NCBI RefSeq assembly: GCF_004000845.1
Contig: NZ_BIMA01000011.1
Coordinates: 39,914-103,913, forward strand
Length of the DNA: 64,000 nucleotides
From: Paenibacillus koleovorans NBRC 103111
Lineage (GTDB): Bacteria > Bacillota > Bacilli > Paenibacillales > NBRC-103111
Direction of reading: 5' to 3'
Made by a program: the position numbers and the translations under genes. The notes under the pieces were generated by a model. That model was not told the DNA's origin and ran no database searches. It saw only the letters and a list, made by a program, of their open reading frames with translations. Position 1 is the stretch's first letter; each line of letters begins with the position of its first letter. Below are positions 1-7,483 of the stretch, one piece after another.

Positions 1-153
1 AAGTGGGGTAAAATTGGTCTACTTGGCGGCTGCCACGATCAGCGGTGGGCCATGTAAAATCACCCATAAACTTTAGCGAATCCGCCAAGACCGGCCGCTT
101 CCCATCATGCTACAGTTAGCTCAAACGAGAGGGATAGAGGAGACGTGGTTGAG

Positions 154-969
154 ATGACGGGGCAGCTGGAGCAGTTGGGGTTAACGGAAGAGCAAATCGC
201 GTTCTACAGGGAAAATGGGTTTGTCCAGGTGGACAATGTGCTGACGGCGGACGAGATTGCAGAGCTCACGTGCTACATCGAAGAAGCGATGGCGGAGAAG
301 GGAGCGCTTGCCTTTCAAAACTCCGAAGGGGAGTCGAGAAGCAGCTACTACCGTGTGCTGAACCAGAAGGTCAACACGTGGCGGGATCACGCCGGCATGG
401 CGCGCTACACGACACATCCGAAGCTGGCGCAGATCGCGCTGCGCCTGTCGGGGGCGGACGGCATCCGGCTGTTCCACGACCATGCGCTGTGGAAAATGCC
501 GCAGGATTCCAAGCCGACGCCGTGGCATCAGGATTTCGTCTACTGGCCGATGCACGAGCTCGGCAAAACCGCGCTCTCGGCTTGGATTCCGCTGGACGAT
601 GTGGATGAGAGCAACGGCTGCATGATGTTCATCCCGGGCTCGCACGAAGCCGGTATGCTGCCGGGCATCAGCTTGAGCGATCCGCAGGATATTTTCGAAT
701 ACGTGCAAGGGACCGACCTCGACAAGAAAAAGCCGGTGATGGTACCGCTCCGAAAAGGCAGCTGCACATTTCACAACGGCTTGACGTTCCATTACGCTCA
801 CGCCAACCGAACCGATAATCCGCGCCGCGTGCTCGCGATCATTTATTTCCCGGACGGCACGACGTACAACGGGAAAAAACATGTGATCACCGATCCGTGC
901 GAGTTCCAGGCCGGCGAGCCGATCCAGGGCGGCCTGTTCCCGCTGCTGGCCAGCAACCAACGCGCCTAA
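154..969 (+). CDS. PhyH-family (phytanoyl-CoA dioxygenase-like) Fe(II)/2-oxoglutarate oxygenase
   Basis: A cytoplasmic oxygenase of about 271 residues with the PhyH double-stranded beta-helix. The sequence shows the metal-binding H-x-D pair in WHQDFVYW (near residue 126) and the distal His in the FHNGLTFHYAH stretch, followed by an Arg (NPRRVLAI) suited to bind 2-oxoglutarate. Such enzymes hydroxylate small molecules, and the substrate cannot be read from sequence. The ribosome site AGAGGAG (136-142) is only 2 nt from a GTG at 145 but 11 nt from the ATG at 154, so I prefer 154. It stands alone and converges on a minus-strand operon. In related bacteria such genes often sit beside sugar or secondary-metabolite genes. 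The family call is firm, the function open. Confidence 0.85.
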   Translation: MTGQLEQLGLTEEQIAFYRENGFVQVDNVLTADEIAELTCYIEEAMAEKGALAFQNSEGESRSSYYRVLNQKVNTWRDHAGMARYTTHPKLAQIALRLSGADGIRLFHDHALWKMPQDSKPTPWHQDFVYWPMHELGKTALSAWIPLDDVDESNGCMMFIPGSHEAGMLPGISLSDPQDIFEYVQGTDLDKKKPVMVPLRKGSCTFHNGLTFHYAHANRTDNPRRVLAIIYFPDGTTYNGKKHVITDPCEFQAGEPIQGGLFPLLASNQRA

Positions 970-970
970 C

Positions 971-1000
971 AAAAACGGAGCTCCTCAACAGAGGGGCCCC
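971..1000 (-). terminator. Rho-independent terminator of the glycosylation operon
   Basis: Inverted repeat 977-986 / 991-1000 with a 4-nt loop. Read on the minus strand it is followed by a T run (971-975), just past the stop codon at 1009. It may also stop the convergent PhyH transcript, but that side lacks a good T run. Confidence 0.7.
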
Positions 1001-1008
1001 TCATTCAT

Positions 1009-2481
1009 TCACACACGCTCGCTCGACCGCACCAGCAGCTTCCACGCCACCCACAGCACCGAGCTGACGAGCATCACATCAAAACACACATTGAACAAAA
1101 ACAGATGTTTGGCCAGATCGGCTTCTCCGTCCCCGATGACAGGTATCAAAAAGGATATAGCCCCGATGCAGCCGACTAGCGCGAACAGCTCCGCGAACAC
1201 ACGCTGCCGTAAGCTCGCCGCTCGCAAGTACTCCCAAACCAGCACCCCGAAATAAAAAACATACAAAGCGAACACGAACCAGAACCGGTTCGGCAGCCAA
1301 GCCTTCTTGCCTTCGCTCCACAGGCTGAGCTTCGTCAGCACCGCCCCGCGCGGCTGGCCCTCGGACTGCTCGTACGTGCCGAGGTAGTACGGCCGGATCT
1401 TCATCCCTTCCTGCGCCGCCACCTCCAGCTTCTCGAGCAGCCGCCCCGGATGCTTCAAGTAGAATGCCGCAATCTTCGCATGACTCATCCGATTATAGAA
1501 CATTTCGTATAACTGCGGGTCCCGCTGCGGAATCGGCGTGTTCGGCGTGAAAAAATTCGTATTCGCCAGCACCGCCAGCTCCGGGCTCAGCCCCAGCTCC
1601 TGCAAATCCGCCTGAACCGTATCCGAATCCTTCAACACGCCATAGAAGACGGTCTGGTAAATATTGATCTCCTTGAACTGCTTCGGCGCGAGCGCATACA
1701 TAGCGGCGGACCCTAACACGAGCGCCAGCGAAAAGCCGATCACCCGACGTCGCCACCCGCGATCCGGGCTGAACCCGAGGAAGCGGAAGCCCATCAACCC
1801 AGCCAATACGCCGACAGGGGCGTTCTGGATTTTCGAGAAAACGAAGAACAAACAGGCCGTGAAATAAAGCGCCAGCAGCCGCTTGGAAGGTTTCTCTTGT
1901 CTTGTCAGCGCGATGCCGAATGCTAGAGTGAGCAGCAGAAAGACGAGCGATACCGGCTCGCCGAACAGCGAGTTGAAATAAGCGACATAGGCGCCGTCCG
2001 CGAACACGACTACCAGAAGCACCGCCAACAACCCATTAAACGCAATCGACGTCTTCGATTTGTTCCACCGCAGCAAATAATAGAAGGCGACCAACAGCAG
2101 CGCCCCATACAGCAGCACCATAAATCGCATATCGAACACGGAGTTGCTGTGCAGCACCCGATTCAGCAGCGTGGCCGCGAAGACGACTAACGTCTGGGTC
2201 GTAATGTATGCGCCTTTGCCTAACATTACGAGGCTCCAGTCCTCTATGTAAAACCCGAAATACTTGTCGTCGTAGCTAAGCGTCGGATCCAAATAATCGA
2301 GCCCGACCGTAGCCATAATCCGCAAAAAGTCGCCATTGTCCGCCATTCCGACAATAGGAGGGACCATCGTCACATAGATGATGATCCCGCATACGACGGC
2401 TAACGTCCAAAACTCAATCGTGCGAACCGCCCTCGACAAGGACGCTGCGAATCGCCACCAAAGCGAACGCCATCGATTCAA
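1009..2481 (-). CDS. Multi-pass membrane protein, WsfD-like glycan hexosyltransferase family
   Basis: About 490 residues with many hydrophobic segments (FWTLAVVCGIIIYVTMVPP, VLLYGALLLVAFYYLL, GLLAVLLVVVFADGAYVAYF and more). The early VGMADNGDFLRIM stretch and the overall shape recall the WsfD-type hexosyltransferases of Gram-positive S-layer glycan clusters. This is a family memory, not a search result. The reading frame is open up to 2607, but the likely start is TTG at 2481. That codon overlaps the gtrA stop as TTGA and has AGGAGGTGG 7 nt upstream, so translation is coupled to gtrA. As the third gene of the GT2-gtrA operon it probably adds or polymerises sugars on the outer face of the membrane. 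Confidence 0.7.
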   Translation of the reverse strand: MNRWRSLWWRFAASLSRAVRTIEFWTLAVVCGIIIYVTMVPPIVGMADNGDFLRIMATVGLDYLDPTLSYDDKYFGFYIEDWSLVMLGKGAYITTQTLVVFAATLLNRVLHSNSVFDMRFMVLLYGALLLVAFYYLLRWNKSKTSIAFNGLLAVLLVVVFADGAYVAYFNSLFGEPVSLVFLLLTLAFGIALTRQEKPSKRLLALYFTACLFFVFSKIQNAPVGVLAGLMGFRFLGFSPDRGWRRRVIGFSLALVLGSAAMYALAPKQFKEINIYQTVFYGVLKDSDTVQADLQELGLSPELAVLANTNFFTPNTPIPQRDPQLYEMFYNRMSHAKIAAFYLKHPGRLLEKLEVAAQEGMKIRPYYLGTYEQSEGQPRGAVLTKLSLWSEGKKAWLPNRFWFVFALYVFYFGVLVWEYLRAASLRQRVFAELFALVGCIGAISFLIPVIGDGEADLAKHLFLFNVCFDVMLVSSVLWVAWKLLVRSSERV

Positions 2482-2939
2482 GATTCGCCACCTCCTGCAC
2501 GCAGCACCGGTCCCCCCGGCACCCGAAATGTGAAGAAGCGATGGCCAAGGTAGTTCGTAATCGTATAAACGCCGTTTCCGATCAAGATCGCCACATTTTC
2601 CGCCCACTTCGAGCCTTCGACGCCTATCAGCCCTAATCCCCAGTGGCTAAGCATAATTCCAAGCTGGTAGGAGCCGAAATAGCAGACCAGAATGACGAGC
2701 ACGAACTTCCAGGCGCTGCGGCCGACGCTGACATCCGATTTGAACGTGAATTTCTTGTTCAGCCAGTAGCTGACAATCGCCCCGATCGTATTCCCGAGAA
2801 AGGTGGACACCCAGTAGTTGAAGCCGGCGAGATTGAGAAAAGCGTAAGCGGCGGATAGTCCGACCAGGGTGTTAAGCACGCCGACGAACAGAAACCGCAC
2901 GAAAGAATGATTCCAATACGCTTGCAGTCTGGCGTTCAT
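2478..2939 (-). CDS. GtrA-family membrane protein
   Basis: 153 residues with four predicted membrane helices and the typical GtrA start and end (FVRFLFVGVLNTLVG near residue 13; NYLGHRFFTF near 132). GtrA proteins are thought to help flip undecaprenyl-phosphate-linked sugars made by a partner GT2 enzyme. That partner is the adjacent upstream gene: its TAA stop shares a base with this ATG (2937-2941). The stop overlaps the TTG start of the next gene, so the three genes form one translationally coupled operon. Confidence 0.9.
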   Translation of the reverse strand: MNARLQAYWNHSFVRFLFVGVLNTLVGLSAAYAFLNLAGFNYWVSTFLGNTIGAIVSYWLNKKFTFKSDVSVGRSAWKFVLVILVCYFGSYQLGIMLSHWGLGLIGVEGSKWAENVAILIGNGVYTITNYLGHRFFTFRVPGGPVLRAGGGES

Positions 2940-4048
2940 TACTCCGACCCTTTCACCGGCTGCAGATCGGCACGTGCGCCTACGCCAGGATCAGCCGCCC
3001 CACCGGCACCGCCAGCGCCGCCAGAACCACCAGAACCACCAGAACCGCTGCCGAGCTCACTAACCGCTCCCACGGCCATACGCGAAACTTGCGGAATCAG
3101 CTCTGTCTCCACGATGAACAGTGGACGATGTTTGACTTCCTTGTAAATTTTACCGATATACTCGCCGATCAACCCCAAGCTGATCAACTGGATGCCGCCG
3201 ATAAACCAAACGGACACGACGATGGACGTCCAGCCTTCGACCGTGTTGCCGACCATTTTCTGAATGATCGCATACAGCCCGGCAATAACGCTCACAAGAA
3301 ACATCAGGAAACCAGCCGTAGAGACGAGCCGGATCGGAGTGACGCTGAGCGAGGTGATGCCGTCCCAGGCGAACGCCAGCATTTTCTTCAGCGGATACTT
3401 GGACTCGCCGGCGAATCGCTCATGACGGTCGTAATACACGTTGGTCGACTTGTAGCCCACCATAGGCACGATGCCGCGCAGGAACACGTTCACTTCCTTG
3501 AACCGGTCGAGCTGCTCCAGCGCGCGGCGGCTCATCAGCCGGTAGTCGGCATGGTTGTATGTAATCTTGACGCCCATGCTCTTCATCATCTTGTAGAACG
3601 ATTGAGCGGTGAACCGCTTGAAGAATGTATCGGTATCGCGGCTCTGGCGCACGCCGTAGACGATGTCGTAGCCTTCGTGGAACTTGATCATAAACTCGCG
3701 AATCACGTTCGGATCGTCCTGCAGGTCGGCGTCGATCGAGATCGCACAGTCGGTCCGGTGCATGACGGATTTCAACCCGGCGAGCAGCGCGCTCTGGTGG
3801 CCGGCGTTGCGGGCAAGCTTCAGCCCCGAAATATGCGGATGCGTCCGGTGATACTTCTCGATCAGCTCCCAAGTCCGGTCCCGGCTTCCGTCATCGACGA
3901 ACAGCACGAAGCTGCTCGGGGCGGCCAGCTTGTCCGCTACCAGCCGCTCCACGACGGCCGTCAATCGAACGACCGTTTCCGGCAGCACTTCTTCTTCGTT
4001 ATAACAAGGCACTACTATGCTTACGACAGGCAATTTCCCAATACTCAT
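2939..4048 (-). CDS. GT2 polyprenyl-phosphate glycosyltransferase (DPM1/GtrB-like) with Gly-rich tail
   Basis: 369 residues. The N-terminal GT-A domain shows the start strand VSIVVPCYNEEEVLP (near residue 8), FVDDGSRDRT (near 49) and the metal-binding SIDADLQDDP (near 103). Two membrane helices lie near residues 235-300, followed by a short conserved IGEYIGKIYKEVKHRPLF. This is the layout of enzymes that move a sugar from a nucleotide donor to undecaprenyl phosphate (CsbB, YkoT, GtrB type). The last 40 or so residues are unusual: a Ser-Gly-Gly/Ala-Gly-Gly run coded by a short tandem DNA repeat at about 2990-3050. First gene of the operon; GAGGAGA lies 12 nt before the ATG. Confidence 0.92.
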   Translation of the reverse strand: MSIGKLPVVSIVVPCYNEEEVLPETVVRLTAVVERLVADKLAAPSSFVLFVDDGSRDRTWELIEKYHRTHPHISGLKLARNAGHQSALLAGLKSVMHRTDCAISIDADLQDDPNVIREFMIKFHEGYDIVYGVRQSRDTDTFFKRFTAQSFYKMMKSMGVKITYNHADYRLMSRRALEQLDRFKEVNVFLRGIVPMVGYKSTNVYYDRHERFAGESKYPLKKMLAFAWDGITSLSVTPIRLVSTAGFLMFLVSVIAGLYAIIQKMVGNTVEGWTSIVVSVWFIGGIQLISLGLIGEYIGKIYKEVKHRPLFIVETELIPQVSRMAVGAVSELGSGSGGSGGSGGAGGAGGAADPGVGARADLQPVKGSE

Positions 4049-4162
4049 CGGCGTTCTTGAATCTCCTCATCTATTAAGAAATCATTGTGACAACAGGCTA
4101 GGATTTGAACTCATCATAACCCTTTCTTCCAACCAAATCAACCGCATCGCTCTATCCGACGA

Positions 4163-5107
4163 TCACTCCGAGAGGGTATGACGATCCGTCTGAAGAGCCG
4201 CCGACGGACGTCCCTGCAGGCGGGCATACAGCTTGCCTCCGAGCCGCTCGAAGCGCGCCGCGAAACGGTCGTAAGCCTTCGACCCGACGATCAAATCGGC
4301 CAGCTTCACGCATCCGTAAGCGAAGAGCATGCCGGCGAACATATCGATGATCCAATGTATTTTCAGGTACAAAGTAGAAATCATAATGGAAACGCCGTAA
4401 ATGCCGATGATCCAGCGATACCAGCGGCTTTTCTCCCGCATAGCGAGCAGGATGGCGGCAAAAGCGATGGAAGTGTGCATGCTTGGGAAACAGTTCAGCA
4501 CCGTAGCCAGCGTCTTCTCCTCCGACATGCCGCGCTCCAGCAAATCCGGCGTCCCTTGCACATACCAAACCTCCTGCAGAAAGATCGTGTTATAGAACGG
4601 GAGAATGAGAGGCACTTGCAGCAAATACCCGGCAAGCGAGTAGCGCCCGAATTTTTTCGCATCCTTGGTGCAAAACGCGCGAATGACGCAAATCCAATAC
4701 GTCAGCGCAAAGCCGAAGCCGTACACCCACTGAAAATACTTCGTCAGCCATTCGGGCTGCCAGATCCGCATAAATGCCGCGTCGTTGAATGGAATCGAGT
4801 TGAACCAGTCGTTCCATTTGAATATATGGCGCACGTTCTCGGTCTGATAGCCAACGATTTTGAACCACAGCGGATTCGCGTATTGATAGATGAGGAAAAA
4901 AGCGAACAGCACAACGAGACCGATCGGCATGAACTGGCCCCAAGAGAGGTCCTTCGAGTCCTTATTCGTCCCATCCAGAGAAGCCCCTAGCACAAGCAGG
5001 CATAAAAAGCCCCAATTTTCCACACGGGAAATAGCGATGATCAGGATGGACAGCACGGCGAACAGGATGCCCATAATAAGCTGCTTTTTGGTAAGTCTGG
5101 TAAGCAT
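4163..5107 (-). CDS. PAP2-superfamily membrane phosphatase (AUR1/inositolphosphotransferase type)
   Basis: 314 residues with six or so membrane helices. The PAP2 signature is partial, as in AUR1-like members: CFPSMHTSIAFA (near residue 207) gives the Ser/His motif, and KIHWIIDMFAG (near 250) gives the catalytic His and following Asp. These proteins hydrolyse or transfer lipid phosphates on the outside of the membrane, for example recycling undecaprenyl pyrophosphate or making phospholipid head groups. It lies 114 bp upstream of the GT2 operon in the same direction, so a role with polyprenyl-phosphate sugars is reasonable but unproven. Confidence 0.82.
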   Translation of the reverse strand: MLTRLTKKQLIMGILFAVLSILIIAISRVENWGFLCLLVLGASLDGTNKDSKDLSWGQFMPIGLVVLFAFFLIYQYANPLWFKIVGYQTENVRHIFKWNDWFNSIPFNDAAFMRIWQPEWLTKYFQWVYGFGFALTYWICVIRAFCTKDAKKFGRYSLAGYLLQVPLILPFYNTIFLQEVWYVQGTPDLLERGMSEEKTLATVLNCFPSMHTSIAFAAILLAMREKSRWYRWIIGIYGVSIMISTLYLKIHWIIDMFAGMLFAYGCVKLADLIVGSKAYDRFAARFERLGGKLYARLQGRPSAALQTDRHTLSE

Positions 5108-5337
5108 GGCGCTTGGTGATTCCCCTTTTCTATGACGTTCCCTTTACACTTCATTAACAATACTGGATGGACGGGCGGGGTGGCAATACCGAATTGTGGC
5201 AAATGTACAGGCGCAAGGTGCTGGTGGCCCGGAGTCGGATCGTTTTCAGCAACTATTTCAGCTTTTCGGCTAAATACAAGCGGGGGAGAATTCTTATATA
5301 ATGAAGCGGAGAAAAAGGTGAGGGGAGCATCCGCGAC
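5108..5337. other. Divergent promoter region before the sulfatase
   Basis: 230 bp between the divergent PAP2 and sulfatase genes. A perfect TATAAT -10 lies at 5297-5302 on the plus strand, about 35 bp before the sulfatase start. No convincing -35 is seen. A plus-strand frame at 5132-5341 has no ribosome site and I do not consider it a gene. Confidence 0.4.
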
Positions 5338-6696
5338 GTGATGAGCTCGACTGGGAAACGACCGAATGTCATTGTGTTTTTTACCGACCAGCAACGATGG
5401 GATACGACCGGCGTGCACGGCAATCCGCTTGATTTGACCCCGAATTTCGACCGGATGGCGACGCGCGGCACGCATCTGTACAATACGTTCTCGATGCAGC
5501 CGGTTTGCGGTCCTGCTCGCGCTTGTATGCAGACGGGCCAATACGCGACGGTGAACGGCTCGTTCCGCAACGGCATTCCGCTGTCGCCGGACGCGAAGAC
5601 GATCGCTCATTACTTCAATGATGCCGGGTATCGGACAGGCTATATCGGCAAGTGGCATCTGGCGCCGGGCAACAAGCCGGTTCCGGAGGAGTATCGGGGC
5701 GGCTATCAGGAATGGCTGGCTTCGAATGTGCTGGAGTACACGTCCCGCGCTTATGAGACAACGATGTACGATGAAAATAATGAGGCGGTGCAGCTTCCCG
5801 GCTATCGGGCGGATGCTCTGACCGACGCGGCGATTCGGTTCATCGATCGGAACAAACAGGATCCGTTTTTTCTGTTCGTCTCTTATGTGGAGCCGCACAA
5901 TCAGAACCAGCGCGACGATTATCCGGCGCCGGAGAGCTACCGCGGTCGCTACACGTCGCGCTGGGTTCCGCCGGATCTGGCGGAGTTCAGAGGCTCGGCG
6001 CATCGCCATCTGGACGGCTATTACGGCATGGTGAAACGGCTCGACGAGTCGCTCGGCCGCCTGCAGGACACGCTGATCAGCCTGAAGCTGGACAAGGACA
6101 CGATCCTCGTGTTCACGTCGGACCACGCGTGCCACTTCCGCACGCGCAATGTCGAGTACAAGCGCTCGTGCCACGAGAGCTCGATCCGCGTGCCGACCGC
6201 GATATGCGGGCCGGGCTTCGACAGCGGGGGCCAGCTCCGCGAGCTGGTCACCCTGCTCGACATCGCCCCGACGCTGCTGGACGCGGCGGGCCTCGAGGTG
6301 CCGGCCCATATGCAGGGCCGGTCGGTGCTGCCGCTCGTGCGCAGGCAGAGCGCGGATTGGCCTGACGACGTGCTGATCCAGATCAGCGAGTCGCAGGTAG
6401 GGCGGGCGGTCCGGACGGCCCGCTGGAAGTATGGGGTCGACGCCCCCGGCTTCGATCCGAGCAAGGACATGTACGCCGACAAGTACGTCGAGCAATATCT
6501 CTACGACCTCGAATCCGATCCGTATGAGCTGCAAAATTTGATCGGCTTCCCGTCGCACCGCGAGGTGGCGGACCGGCTGCAGCAGCGGCTCATCCGGCGG
6601 ATGACCGCCATCGGCGAGCCGGAGCCGACGATCGAGCCCGCGCCGCCTGTCCGCAGCGGGCAGCGTCAAGTGCTGGATTGGGAGCTGGAGCTGTAA
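5338..6696 (+). CDS. Cys-type sulfatase
   Basis: 452 residues, alkaline-phosphatase fold. The N-terminus NVIVFFTDQQRWD carries the first metal ligand region. CGPAR (Cys57 on the GTG start) is the C-x-P-x-R motif whose Cys is turned into formylglycine, so an anaerobic sulfatase-maturing enzyme (anSME) or FGE must exist elsewhere. GKWHLAP (near 102) and FTSDHACH (near 260) supply further active-site residues. No signal peptide, so it acts inside the cell, probably on imported sulfated sugars or choline sulfate-like esters. The start may be GTG 5338 or ATG 5341, with AGGGGAG at 5321-5327. A terminator follows directly, so it is a single-gene unit. Confidence 0.88.
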   Translation: MMSSTGKRPNVIVFFTDQQRWDTTGVHGNPLDLTPNFDRMATRGTHLYNTFSMQPVCGPARACMQTGQYATVNGSFRNGIPLSPDAKTIAHYFNDAGYRTGYIGKWHLAPGNKPVPEEYRGGYQEWLASNVLEYTSRAYETTMYDENNEAVQLPGYRADALTDAAIRFIDRNKQDPFFLFVSYVEPHNQNQRDDYPAPESYRGRYTSRWVPPDLAEFRGSAHRHLDGYYGMVKRLDESLGRLQDTLISLKLDKDTILVFTSDHACHFRTRNVEYKRSCHESSIRVPTAICGPGFDSGGQLRELVTLLDIAPTLLDAAGLEVPAHMQGRSVLPLVRRQSADWPDDVLIQISESQVGRAVRTARWKYGVDAPGFDPSKDMYADKYVEQYLYDLESDPYELQNLIGFPSHREVADRLQQRLIRRMTAIGEPEPTIEPAPPVRSGQRQVLDWELEL

Positions 6697-6708
6697 AGCA
6701 ATTAGACG

Positions 6709-6747
6709 AGCAACCTTGGAGTCTAACGGACTCCAGGGGTGCTTTTT
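6709..6747 (+). terminator. Rho-independent terminator after the sulfatase
   Basis: Stem with outer AGCA/TGCT and inner TGGAGTC/GACTCCA arms, followed by five Ts at 6743-6747. Confidence 0.85.
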
Positions 6748-6834
6748 ATTGTGAAGGTACCTGAAGAGGCTGCGAAAGGAGCCTCTGTCCCCATTCGATT
6801 CCTAGCACCACTTCTCTCCTTGCACCTGCGCTCT

Positions 6835-6957
6835 CCAGCCCTCGCTTGCCCTCGTCTCCCCCTCACCAACCCTCACCAGCCCTCGCTTGCCCTCGTCTCC
6901 CCCTCACCAACCCTCACCAGCCCTCGCTTGCCCCCGTCTAGCCTCCGCCAGCCCTCA
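6835..6957. repeat. 41-bp tandem repeat, three units
   Basis: Three head-to-tail 41-bp units at 6835-6875, 6876-6916 and 6917-6957. The first two are identical and the third diverges over its second half. The units are pyrimidine-rich (CCCTC-like) on the plus strand. They lie between the sulfatase terminator and a GTCCGA repeat, and no gene is seen here. Confidence 0.85.
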
Positions 6958-6969
6958 TCCCCACCCGAT

Positions 6970-7154
6970 GCAGTCCGAATTTTCCTCACTGCGTGGCGTC
7001 TGCTAAGCAGAAGGTCGTCTGTAGTCCGACTTAGCCCACTTGCGTAGCCGTTTCCGCGCTCCCCTTCTGAACCCGCCGCTCCAATTCGGTGAAATCGGAC
7101 TACGGAGCAAACCCCGACTTCAACCGACTCCGCAGTCCGACTTTTTCGGACTGC
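6970..7154 (-). repeat. Dispersed repeat, A unit (inverted copy)
   Basis: 185 bp bounded at both ends by GTCCGA/TCGGAC motifs. On the minus strand it matches the A units at 46821, 47332 and 47754, including the internal GTAGTCCGA, CCGAATTGGAG and AAGTGGGC blocks. Open frames here are by-products of the repeat. Confidence 0.85.
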
Positions 7155-7162
7155 AGAGTAAG

Positions 7163-7262
7163 CAAGGTTACTTGGAGGTCGGCCGCATGGGTTGCATCTA
7201 AAGTTACGCTCAGCTCGATTTTCCACTTTCCGGCACTGTACTTTCGGTCCCAGCCAGTAACC
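7163..7262 (-). repeat. Dispersed repeat, B unit (inverted copy)
   Basis: Minus-strand copy of the roughly 90-bp B unit (GGTTACTGGCTG ... GAGCTGAG ... TTAGATGCAACCC ... GGCCGACCTCCA). It precedes the A unit on that strand, in the same B-then-A order as at 47.2-47.5 kb. With the A unit it fills the space between the 41-bp repeats and the promoter of the next gene. Confidence 0.85.
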
Positions 7263-7375
7263 GTGCTCATGGGTTTCGAACCCCCTTGCTAAGGCGGCTA
7301 CTCCAATTCGGCAGGACTAGAGAACCCTTCTCACCTTCGACTTACACTGCAATGACAATACCCTCTCACTCCACA

Positions 7376-7444
7376 AGTGATGACAATCCTGCTATAAACC
7401 CCAAACTTTTGTGTCATCGAGCCTATGGCCCCTTGCTTTATGAT
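7376..7444 (+). promoter_or_regulatory. Promoter with 42-bp shared regulatory element (copy 1)
   Basis: The block 7376-7417 matches 17495-17536 at 36 of 42 positions (AGTGATGACAATCC... ending TTGTGTCAT). A TATGAT -10 follows at 7439-7444, 21 nt after the block; the second copy has 20 nt. No standard -35 sits at the right distance from this -10. That is what one expects if an AraC-type activator, such as the YesN-like regulator coded nearby, binds the block and recruits polymerase. The regulator assignment is inference. Confidence 0.75.
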
Positions 7445-7483
7445 GAGGATGCACGAAAAAAAGGAATCGGGGGGGTCATTGAT

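Noticed and set aside
2482..2607. 42-codon extension of the WsfD-like protein
   Set aside because: It lies wholly inside gtrA in another frame. The TTGA overlap with AGGAGGTGG gives a better start.
5041..6669. Minus-strand frame of 542 codons opposite the sulfatase
   Set aside because: Shadow frame caused by GC-rich third positions; Arg/Ala/His-rich, no ribosome site. The sulfatase frame has clear motifs.
7286..7483. 66-codon N-terminal extension of the GH99-like protein
   Set aside because: It overlaps the promoter and 42-bp element. The signal peptide and ribosome site point to TTG 7484.
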